Origin: Thermodesulfobacteriaceae bacterium
GTDB taxonomy: Bacteria > Desulfobacterota > Dissulfuribacteria > Dissulfuribacterales > UBA3076
Direction: 5' to 3'
NCBI GenBank assembly: GCA_012961845.1
Contig: DTYO01000181.1
Location: forward strand, 1-12,102
Length of the DNA stretch: 12,102 nucleotides
The notes beneath the pieces were generated by a model. That model searched no databases. It saw only the letters and a list, made by a program, of their open reading frames with translations, and had not been told where the DNA came from. How positions within the stretch are numbered: position 1 is the first letter of the stretch; every line of letters begins with the position of its first letter. Below are positions 1-7,841 of this stretch, piece after piece. The position numbers and the translations under genes are program-made.

Positions 1-218
1 ACGTGACCGGAGAAGATCTCATTCAGCGGGATGACGACAAGGAAGAGACCGTGCGAAAGCGTCTTGAACTTTATCACGAACAGACCGAACCATTGATTGA
101 TTTCTACAGGAAATGGGAAGAATCAGGTGACCCGGATGCTCCCAGGTACATCAAGATCAATGGAGTAGGTTCCGTGGACGAGATCAGGGATCAGATTTTA
201 AAGGCTCTCGGTGGTTGA
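1..218 (+). CDS. adk: Adenylate kinase, C-terminal part (5' end outside window)
   Basis: This is the last 71 or so codons of adenylate kinase, the cytoplasmic enzyme that interconverts ATP + AMP and 2 ADP. The visible part begins in frame at base 3 and ends at TGA 216-218. It opens with VTGEDLIQRDDDKEETVRKR, which matches the end of the LID domain and the following arginine-rich segment of bacterial long-form Adk, including the conserved Asp-Asp and the two arginines that contact phosphates. The next stretch, LYHEQTEPLIDFY, is the usual connector helix, and the final helix DEIRDQILKAL closes the protein. The reading frame is already open at base 1, so the gene is cut by the window edge and is not truncated. 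It converges on glgP; the hairpin at 265-305 probably ends its transcript. Recognition rests on motif memory and is strong. Confidence 0.93.
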   Translation, partial: VTGEDLIQRDDDKEETVRKRLELYHEQTEPLIDFYRKWEESGDPDAPRYIKINGVGSVDEIRDQILKALGG

Positions 219-264
219 CCTCCGGACGGCTGATCCCGACTATATTCCGTTTCTGGCCTAGAGA

Positions 265-305
265 AGGGGCAGGCGACTTTGATTTTTCCTCTGTCCCTCT
301 TTTTT
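265..305 (+). terminator. Rho-independent terminator after adk
   Basis: AGGGGCAG (265-272) pairs with CTGTCCCT (291-298) in an 8-bp stem with one G-U pair and an 18-nt loop. It is followed by a run of T ending at 305. The T-run is on the plus strand only, so it fits the end of the adk transcript, just before the convergent glgP stop at 307. The long loop makes it moderate in strength. Confidence 0.5.
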
Positions 306-306
306 A

Positions 307-2877
307 TCAACCAGTCCCTGATTCCCACCAAGTCAGCAGTCCCATTTCAAATTTATGGCTGAGTTCTCTCTTGTATGGAAAACACCGTACTGTAAAACCT
401 ATCCTTCCGCTTGAAAGGCACAGCAGAGTTCCCTGAAAAACGGTTCCGCTCTCATGGGGTTCCTCTGTATGAAGTAAGGGAAGCGGGTGGCCTTCCGGGA
501 TATCACCCTTGTCATCCAGACGACCGATATAAGCTTCAACTCGGACTTCGTCAGGTTTCAGGTCTCCCAGGTCTATCACAGCCTGAATCGGCAGGCGGTC
601 CCCCACCTTGGGCGATCCGTTGAGAGGCACCTTGACCTCCCTGATCCTGACTTTGTGCCACACCTGCCAGATCCAGTCTTTCCACCTAAAAAGCTCTTTT
701 GCCTCTGTCCAGTTGTCGTTCGACAGCAGTTCCCACTTGGTCATGTTTGGGAGGTAAAAATGTCTTGAATATTCTTCCACCATCCGGTTGGTGTTGAACA
801 TGGGGCAAACTGTCCGGATGGAGTTTTTCATCATGGCCACCCAGCCATGGGGTATGTCATGTGCAGATCTCGTATAAAAAAGCGGTACAACCGTATTTTC
901 GAGCAGCTCATACAGAAGACGGCTTTCAACCTCATCCTGGTATTCTGGATCACTGTATTCTTCGCCGGCACCTATGGCCCAGCCGTTGTCGCCTTTATAG
1001 CCCTCTACCCACCATCCATCCAGAATGCTGAGGTTTATGCCACCGTTTGCAGGCACTTTCATGCCGCTTGTGCCGCTTGCTTCGTTGGGTCGCCTCGGAG
1101 TATTGAGCCATACATCGACTCCCTGGACCAGATACCTGGCCACCTCGATATCATAATTTTCGATAAAAACCAGATGGCTGCGAAATTCAGGTTTCTGTGC
1201 CATTTGAACCACTAACTGAATGAGTTCCTTGCCCAGCTTGTCCTGTGGATGGGCCTTGCCTGTAAATATTATCTGTACCGGACGTCCTTCTCGGGTGAGA
1301 ATCTTCTTCAGCCTGTCCGGATCCTTGAATAGAAGGGTCGCCCTCTTGTAGGAAGCAAACCGTCTTCCAAAGCCTATTGTAAGGGCTTCGGGATCCAGGA
1401 CTTCGTCTGCCTGCTTCAGTTCATAGTGGGCCGCACCTTTTGCCTTGAGCTGTTTCTTGAGCCTCATCCTGGCAAATGAGATCAACCTTTCCCTGAGTCT
1501 TTCTCTGCTCCTCCAGAGTTCAAAGGCCGGAATATGTTCGACACGCTGCCATATTGCGTGGTTATCCGGCTCATCCTTCCACCTTGAGCCTAGGTACCTT
1601 TCATAGAGCCTGGACATTTCATTGGACAGCCACGTCAGGGTATGGACACCATTTGTAATATGGCTTATCGGTACTTCATGAGGGGTTATCTGAGGCCAGA
1701 TACTGCTCCACATCTTCCGGCTCACTTCACCGTGAAGTTTGCTTACACCATTGGTCCGGGCCGCCATCTTGATAGCCAGTACTGCCATGCAGAAATCTTC
1801 AGACTGGTCTCCCGGCCTGATCCTTCCAAGGTCGATAAGGGCATCTATACCTATCCCCAGCTGATCTGCCAGTTTGCCGAAATAGCGCCGTATCAGATCA
1901 GGAGGAAACCTGTCTATGCCGGCTGGAACAGGCGTATGGGTGGTAAATATACTGGTCGACCTGACCGCCTCCAGAGCTTCCCCGTACGAAAGGTTTTCCC
2001 GCTCCATTATCTGGCGGATACGCTGGAGTGCCATGAATGCGGAATGCCCCTCGTTCATGTGACATACCTTGGGACATTGGTACAGTGCGGAAAGAATTTT
2101 TATTCCTCCCATGCCCAGCACAATTTCCTGTTGCAGCCTGGTTTCGATGTTTCCTCCGTACAGGTACGATGTGATCTGTCTGTCAGACCTCGAATTGAGT
2201 GGATCGTCAGTGTCAAGCATGTAGATCTTGATCCTGCCGACCTCCAGGGTCCACGCCCTTACATTGATCATGCGATCAAGAAGCTCGATCTGAATTGTCA
2301 GTGGATCGCCGTTTTCATTCCTGACAAGGCTGAGCGGCATGTTGTAGAAGTCATTGAATGGATATGTCTCAAGCTGCCATCCGTCCGGATTCAGGTACTG
2401 GTTGAAATATCCGTGTTTGTAAAGAAGACCGATTCCAACCAGGGGAAGCCCGAGTTCGCTGGAGGATTTCATGTGATCTCCTGCCAGAATGCCCAGACCG
2501 CCCGAATAGAGAGGAAGGCTTTCGTGCAGGCCGAATTCAGCGGAAAAATAGGCGATCATTCCGCTGTCATTATCAGGAGACACCTTTTTGTACCAGGTGC
2601 CGGCCTTCAGATAACGATTGAGCTCCCCTTTAATCTGCTCCATTCTGGTTAGAAATATTTCATCTTTCTGGAGTTCTTCCAGGCGGGGCTGCTCTACCGT
2701 TCCGAGAAGCGCCATTGGATTGTGCCCGACTCTTTCCCAGACTTCCCTGTCCATATCCTGAAAAAGATGGATGGCCTCAGGCGTCCAGCTCCACCAGAGG
2801 TTGCGGGCTATGTTCAGCAGCGGAGAAAGACGCTCCGGCAGATTAGGTACAATTGTGACCGACTTGATGGTGGGCAT
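307..2877 (-). CDS. glgP: Alpha-glucan (glycogen/maltodextrin) phosphorylase
   Basis: An 856-residue cytoplasmic GT35 phosphorylase of the 'alpha-glucan phosphorylase' subfamily found in Thermotoga and many deltaproteobacteria. It releases glucose-1-phosphate from alpha-1,4-glucan using phosphate and pyridoxal phosphate. The N-terminus (about residues 10-120, with LARNLWWSW-like INIARNLWWSW) is the DUF3417 domain typical of this branch. Active-site blocks are visible in order: LPLYSGGLGILAGDH (121-135), CHMNEGHSA (272-280), TTHTPVPAG (312-320), HITNGVH (406-412), GFGRRFASYKR (502-512) and EASGTSGMK (599-607). The last contains the PLP-binding lysine, K607. The ATG has a good AAGGAG site 8 nt upstream (plus strand 2886-2891). 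It lies 86 nt downstream of clpA on the same strand, so it may be read from the clp transcript, although the gap leaves room for its own promoter. No damage is seen. Confidence 0.95.
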   Translation of the reverse strand: MPTIKSVTIVPNLPERLSPLLNIARNLWWSWTPEAIHLFQDMDREVWERVGHNPMALLGTVEQPRLEELQKDEIFLTRMEQIKGELNRYLKAGTWYKKVSPDNDSGMIAYFSAEFGLHESLPLYSGGLGILAGDHMKSSSELGLPLVGIGLLYKHGYFNQYLNPDGWQLETYPFNDFYNMPLSLVRNENGDPLTIQIELLDRMINVRAWTLEVGRIKIYMLDTDDPLNSRSDRQITSYLYGGNIETRLQQEIVLGMGGIKILSALYQCPKVCHMNEGHSAFMALQRIRQIMERENLSYGEALEAVRSTSIFTTHTPVPAGIDRFPPDLIRRYFGKLADQLGIGIDALIDLGRIRPGDQSEDFCMAVLAIKMAARTNGVSKLHGEVSRKMWSSIWPQITPHEVPISHITNGVHTLTWLSNEMSRLYERYLGSRWKDEPDNHAIWQRVEHIPAFELWRSRERLRERLISFARMRLKKQLKAKGAAHYELKQADEVLDPEALTIGFGRRFASYKRATLLFKDPDRLKKILTREGRPVQIIFTGKAHPQDKLGKELIQLVVQMAQKPEFRSHLVFIENYDIEVARYLVQGVDVWLNTPRRPNEASGTSGMKVPANGGINLSILDGWWVEGYKGDNGWAIGAGEEYSDPEYQDEVESRLLYELLENTVVPLFYTRSAHDIPHGWVAMMKNSIRTVCPMFNTNRMVEEYSRHFYLPNMTKWELLSNDNWTEAKELFRWKDWIWQVWHKVRIREVKVPLNGSPKVGDRLPIQAVIDLGDLKPDEVRVEAYIGRLDDKGDIPEGHPLPLLHTEEPHESGTVFQGTLLCLSSGRIGFTVRCFPYKRELSHKFEMGLLTWWESGTG

Positions 2878-2963
2878 GAAAAAAACTCCTTGTCGATATT
2901 AAGAATATTCAGCCACTCCAGACGTTATATCAACGTGTTCACTTCAGGACAATGCCTGAAAAC

Positions 2964-5228
2964 CTATCGATTGATACGGATATCTATCTTGCCCTTGTCA
3001 AGACCTATTGTAATTCTGCCGCCTCTTGACAACCCGTTGAACAGTATGGCATCAGCTAATGGATCTTTTATTTCGTCCTGAATGAGCCGGGCCAGAGGAC
3101 GGGCACCGAACTGCGGATCGTATCCTTTTTCAGACAGCCATTTCCTGGCCGGTGCTGTAACGGTCAGTTTTATTTTCCTGGAAGCAAGCTGCATTTTTAT
3201 TTCGTCCAGGAGCTTGTCGACAATTTTCACCATTGTCGATTCTGTCAAATGACCGAATGGAACAATTGCATCCAGGCGGTTTCTGAATTCAGGACTGAAG
3301 AGCTGCTTTACCGCTTCCGTCCCTTTATGCTTCCGGTCATCCACCTGTGGACCGAAACCGATGGTTCTGCCCTCCATTTCTCTTGCACCGGCATTAGATG
3401 TCATAATGAGTATTACATGTCTGAAGTCCGTCTTCCTACCGGTATTATCGGTCAGACTGGCATAATCCATCACCTGAAGCAGGATATTGAACAGATCGGG
3501 ATGGGCCTTTTCTATTTCATCCAGAAGAAGAACTGAATATGGGTGTTTTCGAATTGCTTCGGTGAGCAGCCCTCCTTGATCAAAACCTACATACCCCGGT
3601 GGGGCGCCGATCAGTCTTGCTACCGCATGTTTCTCCATGTATTCGCTCATGTCAAAACGCTGGAAATTTATACCCAGTACCATGGCCACCTGTCTGGCCA
3701 GTTCTGTCTTGCCCACTCCGGTGGGACCTGTGAAGAGAAAAGAGCCTATGGGCCTGTCCGGGTGGGCTAGGCCGGCCTGAGACCGTTTTACAGCCTTGGA
3801 AACCATGGCTACCGCTTCATCCTGTCCAAAGACCACGGTTTTTAGAGATTTTTCCAGTTTACCAAGGTTTGCAAGATCGCTGCGGGAGACAGATTTGACG
3901 GGAATCCGCGCCATTTTTGCTATTATATTTTCTATATGGCGCACAGTAATCCTGCCCGGACCGCTGCTGGAAGTTCCGGCAAGGCGATATGCAGAAGCAG
4001 CTTCATCTATAACATCTATGGCCTTGTCTGGCAGAAACCTGTCTGGGATATATCTTGCGGACAGTCTGACAGCAGTTTTCAGTGCATTTTCCGTATAGCA
4101 GACGCTATGAAAATCTTCATAATAACTCTTGAGTCCCCTGAGAATCTTGATGGTTTCATCGATACTGGGCTCAAGTATGTCAATCTTTTGAAAACGCCTG
4201 GAAAGCGCACGATCCTTTTCAAAGAAATTTCTGTATTCTTCATAGGTGGTGGACCCTATACACCTGAGTTCTCCACTGGAAAGGCCGGGCTTGAGTATGT
4301 TGGATGCGTCCATTGAACCGCCGCTGGTTGCACCGGCTCCCACAACAGTATGGATTTCGTCGATAAAAAGGATTGCATTGGGACGCATCACTATCTGAGA
4401 GATCATTTCCTTGAGCCTGGATTCGAATTCTCCCCTGTATTTGGTTCCGGCAAGAAGCGCCCCCAGGTCGAGAGCAAAGATCTCTGTATCCTGCAGCGGA
4501 GCAGGAACATCTCCATTCCAGATTTTCAGGGCCAGCCCCTCGGCCATGGCGGTTTTTCCCACGCCTGGATTACCCACAAATATAGGGTTGTTTTTTCGTC
4601 TCCTGGAGAGGACCTGCATAGTCCTTTCGAGTTCCAGTGTGCGGCCTACCAGTGGATCCAGTTTTCCTTCTGCCGCCTTCTCGATGAGATTGACGGTAAA
4701 GATACCAAGCGCATCCTTTGAGCCGGTCCCCTGGATAGTGCTGTCAGCCTGGTGTTCCGACCCGTGGGGCGGCGTGACATTGTTGGGGGTTGTATTCAGA
4801 CTGGACACCCCGTGAGAGATGTAGTTCACTATGTCCAGTCTGGTTATGCCCTCTTTGCTGAGAAAATACACAGCATAAGAATCTTCTTCTGCGGAAATTG
4901 CGGCCAAGAGGTCACCTACCTCAGCCTGCTCCTTCCCTGCTGACTGGACGTGGATGATCGTGCGCTGGATAACCCGCTGAAAGGCTACTGTTGGCTGGGG
5001 TTCCCGCTCCTGACCGTCGGGAATCTTTTCGATATGCGTATTGAAAAAATGCTCTATGCGCGATTTGAGCCGTTCGGCATCTCCTCCGCAGGCATTGATG
5101 ACCTGGCTGCCTGCCCGATGATGTATTACCGCAAACAGAAGGTGTTCAAGAGAAAGGTATTCATGATGTCTGGTTCTGGCCTCTCTTGCAGCTGCACCCA
5201 GCATAAATTCAATATCTCTACTTATCAT
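2964..5228 (-). CDS. clpA: ATP-dependent Clp protease ATP-binding subunit ClpA
   Basis: A 754-residue AAA+ unfoldase that feeds substrates into the ClpP peptidase, in partnership with ClpS for N-end-rule proteins. The Clp N-domain repeats occupy about residues 1-145. They are followed by a Ser/Thr/Gly-rich linker and AAA module 1, with Walker A GNPGVGKT (219-226), Walker B ILFIDEIH (286-293) and an arginine-finger region SRRF near 343. AAA module 2 has Walker A GPTGVGKT (501-508) and Walker B VLLLDEIE (566-573). The tripeptide IGF (623-625) is the loop that docks on ClpP. No coiled-coil M-domain separates the modules, which separates ClpA from ClpB and ClpC. The length is normal (E. coli ClpA is 758). 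The ATG follows the clpS stop by 2 nt, so translation is probably coupled. No clpP is in the window. Confidence 0.97.
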   Translation of the reverse strand: MISRDIEFMLGAAAREARTRHHEYLSLEHLLFAVIHHRAGSQVINACGGDAERLKSRIEHFFNTHIEKIPDGQEREPQPTVAFQRVIQRTIIHVQSAGKEQAEVGDLLAAISAEEDSYAVYFLSKEGITRLDIVNYISHGVSSLNTTPNNVTPPHGSEHQADSTIQGTGSKDALGIFTVNLIEKAAEGKLDPLVGRTLELERTMQVLSRRRKNNPIFVGNPGVGKTAMAEGLALKIWNGDVPAPLQDTEIFALDLGALLAGTKYRGEFESRLKEMISQIVMRPNAILFIDEIHTVVGAGATSGGSMDASNILKPGLSSGELRCIGSTTYEEYRNFFEKDRALSRRFQKIDILEPSIDETIKILRGLKSYYEDFHSVCYTENALKTAVRLSARYIPDRFLPDKAIDVIDEAASAYRLAGTSSSGPGRITVRHIENIIAKMARIPVKSVSRSDLANLGKLEKSLKTVVFGQDEAVAMVSKAVKRSQAGLAHPDRPIGSFLFTGPTGVGKTELARQVAMVLGINFQRFDMSEYMEKHAVARLIGAPPGYVGFDQGGLLTEAIRKHPYSVLLLDEIEKAHPDLFNILLQVMDYASLTDNTGRKTDFRHVILIMTSNAGAREMEGRTIGFGPQVDDRKHKGTEAVKQLFSPEFRNRLDAIVPFGHLTESTMVKIVDKLLDEIKMQLASRKIKLTVTAPARKWLSEKGYDPQFGARPLARLIQDEIKDPLADAILFNGLSRGGRITIGLDKGKIDIRINR

Positions 5229-5230
5229 GG

Positions 5231-5551
5231 CTATTCTCGTTCCATACTGGCCTTGAGAGGAAACCCTGCCTCTCTGGCCATGTTATGCGTAATTTCTATT
5301 TTGGTTTCTGCAATTTCCGGGGGATATGATCCACAGACTCCAACTCCGGTCTGGTGAACATTCAGCATGATACTGATAGCCTCGGAAGGTGATTTATGAA
5401 AGACGGTTTCCAGGATGTGAACCACAAAATCCATGGTAGTGTAATCGTCATTATGAAGGAGCACACGATATCTTGGTGGTTCCTCAATTGCCCTTTCAGT
5501 CAGCACTTCATGCTGTTTTTCGCTGTCAGAATTCAGTTCAAAACGTCCCAT
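5231..5551 (-). CDS. clpS: ClpS, N-end-rule adaptor of ClpA
   Basis: A 106-residue adaptor that recognises N-terminal Leu, Phe, Tyr or Trp on proteins and hands them to ClpA. An unstructured acidic N-tail (1-24) leads into the core YRVLLHNDDYTTMDFVV (28-44). The pocket residues N34, D35, D36, T38, M40 and H66 fall at the same numbers as in E. coli ClpS. The block VGVCGSYPPEIAETK (70-84) is also family-typical. The N-tail, which in E. coli is needed to switch ClpA, is present at normal length. No clear Shine-Dalgarno sequence precedes the ATG; a weak promoter just upstream would give a very short leader. It is 70 nt downstream of tlyA and 2 nt upstream of clpA. The clpS-clpA order is the common one in proteobacteria. 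Confidence 0.96.
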   Translation of the reverse strand: MGRFELNSDSEKQHEVLTERAIEEPPRYRVLLHNDDYTTMDFVVHILETVFHKSPSEAISIMLNVHQTGVGVCGSYPPEIAETKIEITHNMAREAGFPLKASMERE

Positions 5552-5564
5552 ACACTATTTTTTC

Positions 5565-5593
5565 AGTATCTACAGTCAACGCCTGCCAGTAAA
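5565..5593 (-). promoter_or_regulatory. Possible sigma-70 promoter for clpS-clpA
   Basis: On the minus strand, TTTACT (plus 5588-5593) and GATACT (plus 5565-5570) are separated by 17 nt, each matching 4 of 6 consensus bases. It sits between tlyA and clpS and would give a leader of only about 8 nt, consistent with the missing ribosome site. It is weak evidence by sequence alone. Confidence 0.28.
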
Positions 5594-5621
5594 TGGCACG
5601 CACACACCGGCCGTTAAAAGG

Positions 5622-6392
5622 TTATACAATATTGAGTTGTTTGGAAAGTCTGATGAGCATGATAAATTCCTTGTTCCCCTTTGCACCCAGAACAGGGGAG
5701 GGGGTGGTACCGGCCACATCCATCCCCAGATCCACGGTGAAGAAGTCCTGCAGATCCTCCAGCACTTGCCTGTGAACCTCCGGATCCCTGACTATGCCTT
5801 TCTTTCCTGCTCTGCCTCTTCCTGCTTCAAACTGCGGTTTTACCAGGGCGATTATCTCTCCGTGGGGTTTCAGATGACGCAATACTGCCGGAACCACAAG
5901 TTTCAGGGAAATAAAGGAGGTATCTATGGTGACCAGGTCAACCTTCTCGCCTACCGATTCCTGTGTAAGATACCTGACATTGGTGCGCTCCAGTACCACG
6001 ACACGGTTATCATTACGCAGCCGCCAGTCCAGTTGACCGTATCCGACATCTACGGCAAAAACCCTGTCAGCACCATTCTGGAGCAGACAGTCGGTAAAAC
6101 CACCTGTTGAAGACCCGACATCCATGCAGGTGAGTCCTTCTACATTTAGACTGAAGTGCCTGAGGGCATGTTCCAGTTTCATCCCCCCCCTGCCTACATA
6201 TGGATGCTCAGGACCTGAAACACCGATTTCAGAGTCTCGAGAGAATTTATGGCCTGCCTTTCGGATAATCTGACCGTTGACGGTCACCCTGCCCGTCATG
6301 ACCAGTGATCTGGCTACGTTTCTGGACTCTGCCAAGCCCTTTTCCAGCATGAGCAAGTCCAGTCGTGTCAGTTTTTCAGGCCTGCGTACCAT
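5622..6392 (-). CDS. tlyA: TlyA-family rRNA 2'-O-methyltransferase (S4 + FtsJ/RrmJ fold)
   Basis: A 256-residue protein with the TlyA architecture. An N-terminal S4 RNA-binding domain (about residues 8-55, with GRVTVNGQIIRKAG) is followed by the conserved link PYVGRGGMKLEHAL (64-77) and a Rossmann-type methyltransferase. The S-adenosylmethionine loop is DVGSSTGGFTD (91-101). The K-D-K-E catalytic tetrad appears as K72, D157 (TIDTSFISL), K185 (LVKPQFEAGRG) and E242 (GNKEF). In mycobacteria TlyA methylates cytidine 2'-OH in 16S and 23S rRNA; the old 'hemolysin' name is doubtful. The exact target here is inferred. No strong ribosome site precedes the ATG, and no better start lies in frame. A TATACT -10-like hexamer lies 48 nt upstream (plus 6440-6445) without a convincing -35. 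The gene is divergent from mrp and heads the clpS-clpA-glgP run. Confidence 0.92.
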   Translation of the reverse strand: MVRRPEKLTRLDLLMLEKGLAESRNVARSLVMTGRVTVNGQIIRKAGHKFSRDSEIGVSGPEHPYVGRGGMKLEHALRHFSLNVEGLTCMDVGSSTGGFTDCLLQNGADRVFAVDVGYGQLDWRLRNDNRVVVLERTNVRYLTQESVGEKVDLVTIDTSFISLKLVVPAVLRHLKPHGEIIALVKPQFEAGRGRAGKKGIVRDPEVHRQVLEDLQDFFTVDLGMDVAGTTPSPVLGAKGNKEFIMLIRLSKQLNIV

Positions 6393-6527
6393 AATGATCT
6401 AAGAACCGAGGATTAATCAGACAACGCCATTTTAAGAACAGTATACTGCAATGCCGGCTGAAATTCCCTCTGTTGCGGTTAATGCAGAAAAAACATGCCT
6501 GTGATCTTAGACTATATCTTGTCCATA

Positions 6528-6555
6528 TGTTAAGCTTGATATTTTTTAATATAAT
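6528..6555 (+). promoter_or_regulatory. Possible sigma-70 promoter for mrp
   Basis: A perfect TATAAT lies at 6550-6555, with a poor -35 (TGTTAA, 6528-6533) 16 nt upstream. Transcription would begin near 6562. This would make an ATG at 6562 leaderless and supports the start at 6607, which has a good ribosome site. The 214-nt gap between the divergent tlyA and mrp shows nothing else clear. Confidence 0.35.
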
Positions 6556-6606
6556 CGTTGAATGCATATGACGCTATCGACGTCACAAAAAACAGAGGAG
6601 AACAAC

Positions 6607-7665
6607 ATGTCCCTTTCAAAAGAAAATATTTTAGATGCTCTGCAGGAAGTCAAGGATCCCGAACTTGGAAAGAACCTGGTAGATCTGGGCATGATCAAGG
6701 ATATAGAAATTTCAGGTACGGCGGTACGGGTGACCGTGGCGCTCACCATGGCAGGATGTCCTCTGAAAAACCAGATCAAGACTGATGTTGAAAGTGCAGT
6801 CAGAAACGTAGAGGGAGTGACGCATGCAGAGGTGATCCTCGGCACAATGACCTCGGAAGAACGGGCAAGACTGTTTGGCAGGGAACCTGATGAAATGGAA
6901 GGTGTGAAAGATGTCAGGCATATCATAGCCGTAGCCAGTGGAAAGGGAGGGGTAGGGAAAACCACCGTAGCGGTAAATCTTGCGGTGGCCCTTCAAAAAA
7001 AAGGGTTCAGAACAGGAATCCTTGATGCAGACATGCACGGTCCGGATATTCCTGTCATGCTGGGACTCACTGACCGCCCGGTTGGGAACAGGGGGATGCT
7101 GCTTCCTCTGGAGAAATACGGGCTGAAAATCATGTCCGCTGGCAGCCTCGCCGGAGAAGGTGTTCCCATAGTCTGGAGAGGCCCCCTGGTCCACAAGGCC
7201 ATCAAGGAATTTCTGGGCAGGGTGGCATGGGGAAACCTGGATTACCTGATTGTGGACCTCCCGCCTGGAACCGGAGATGCCCCACTGACCGTGGCAAATG
7301 CCATTCCCCTTGACGGCGTGGTCATAGTCACCACGCCTCAGAAGGTTGCCCTGTCAGACGTGAGAAGAAATGTCGGACTTTTCAAGTCAAAAAGAATTAC
7401 TGTCCTAGGCATCGTGGAAAACATGTCTTTTCTGCGAATTCCGGGTGCAGAAGACCACCAGATCATGAATATTTTCGGCAGCGGTGGAGGAGAAAAGATA
7501 GCAAAGGCATTCAAGATTCCCCTGCTGGGCAAGATTCCTCTGGATCCGGCCATAAGGGAAGGAGGAGATTGCGGTACTCCGATAACCCTGAAAGAAGACA
7601 GCGAACCAGGCAGGGTATTTGCTGAAATTGCCGAAAATCTTGTGGATCAGATTTCCCGCAGCTGA
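6607..7665 (+). CDS. mrp: Mrp/NBP35-family P-loop ATPase with N-terminal DUF59 domain
   Basis: A 352-residue cytoplasmic P-loop ATPase of the Mrp/ApbC/NBP35 group, best known as carriers of [4Fe-4S] clusters to apoproteins. Residues 4-80 form the DUF59/MIP18-like domain (VKDPELGKNLVDLGMI, and AGCPLKNQI with a conserved Cys51). The ATPase follows, with deviant Walker A SGKGGVGKTT (111-120), ADMHGPDIP (141-149) and switch II VDLPPGTGD (216-224). The characteristic ENMSF is present at 281-285, but the CxxC that normally follows it is absent: the segment reads LRIPGAEDHQIMNIFG. Cluster bridging in the usual way is therefore doubtful, and the protein may do another ATPase job. The start at ATG 6607 is chosen for GAGGAG (6595-6600) 6 nt upstream; an in-frame ATG at 6562 has none. 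The gene is monocistronic as far as can be seen. Confidence 0.93.
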   Translation: MSLSKENILDALQEVKDPELGKNLVDLGMIKDIEISGTAVRVTVALTMAGCPLKNQIKTDVESAVRNVEGVTHAEVILGTMTSEERARLFGREPDEMEGVKDVRHIIAVASGKGGVGKTTVAVNLAVALQKKGFRTGILDADMHGPDIPVMLGLTDRPVGNRGMLLPLEKYGLKIMSAGSLAGEGVPIVWRGPLVHKAIKEFLGRVAWGNLDYLIVDLPPGTGDAPLTVANAIPLDGVVIVTTPQKVALSDVRRNVGLFKSKRITVLGIVENMSFLRIPGAEDHQIMNIFGSGGGEKIAKAFKIPLLGKIPLDPAIREGGDCGTPITLKEDSEPGRVFAEIAENLVDQISRS

Positions 7666-7841
7666 TGACACGGATACCTTTCTGAAATTTGAGTCCGTAA
7701 ACCAAATTATCGAAAGGAGTTAATGGAATATTTTTTAAAAACGACTGAAGCAATATTAAACTAAGTCATTCTATACGATATTCAGCATAATGCTTATATT
7801 ATCTAGCAAGATCAGATTGTTATCCCTAATGAGGTCTTGCT

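Noticed and set aside
1642..2652. Long plus-strand open frame of 336 codons
   Set aside because: It lies wholly inside glgP, whose minus-strand product shows all phosphorylase motifs; this frame shows no family features.
6562..6606. Upstream ATG extending mrp by 15 codons
   Set aside because: It has no ribosome site and lies at the predicted transcription start, while 6607 has GAGGAG at good spacing.
7670..7698. ACGGA/TCCGT inverted repeat just after mrp as a terminator
   Set aside because: A 5-bp stem with a 19-nt loop and no T-run is too weak to call.
7723..7764. 14-codon ORF (ATG GAA TAT ...) after AAAGGAG in the gap before the signalling gene
   Set aside because: The ribosome site is only 3 nt from the ATG and the peptide shows no feature; a leader peptide cannot be supported.
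7784..7794. AGCAT-A-ATGCT palindrome as an operator for the signalling gene
   Set aside because: It is a single short dyad with no convincing promoter alongside; no regulator can be assigned.
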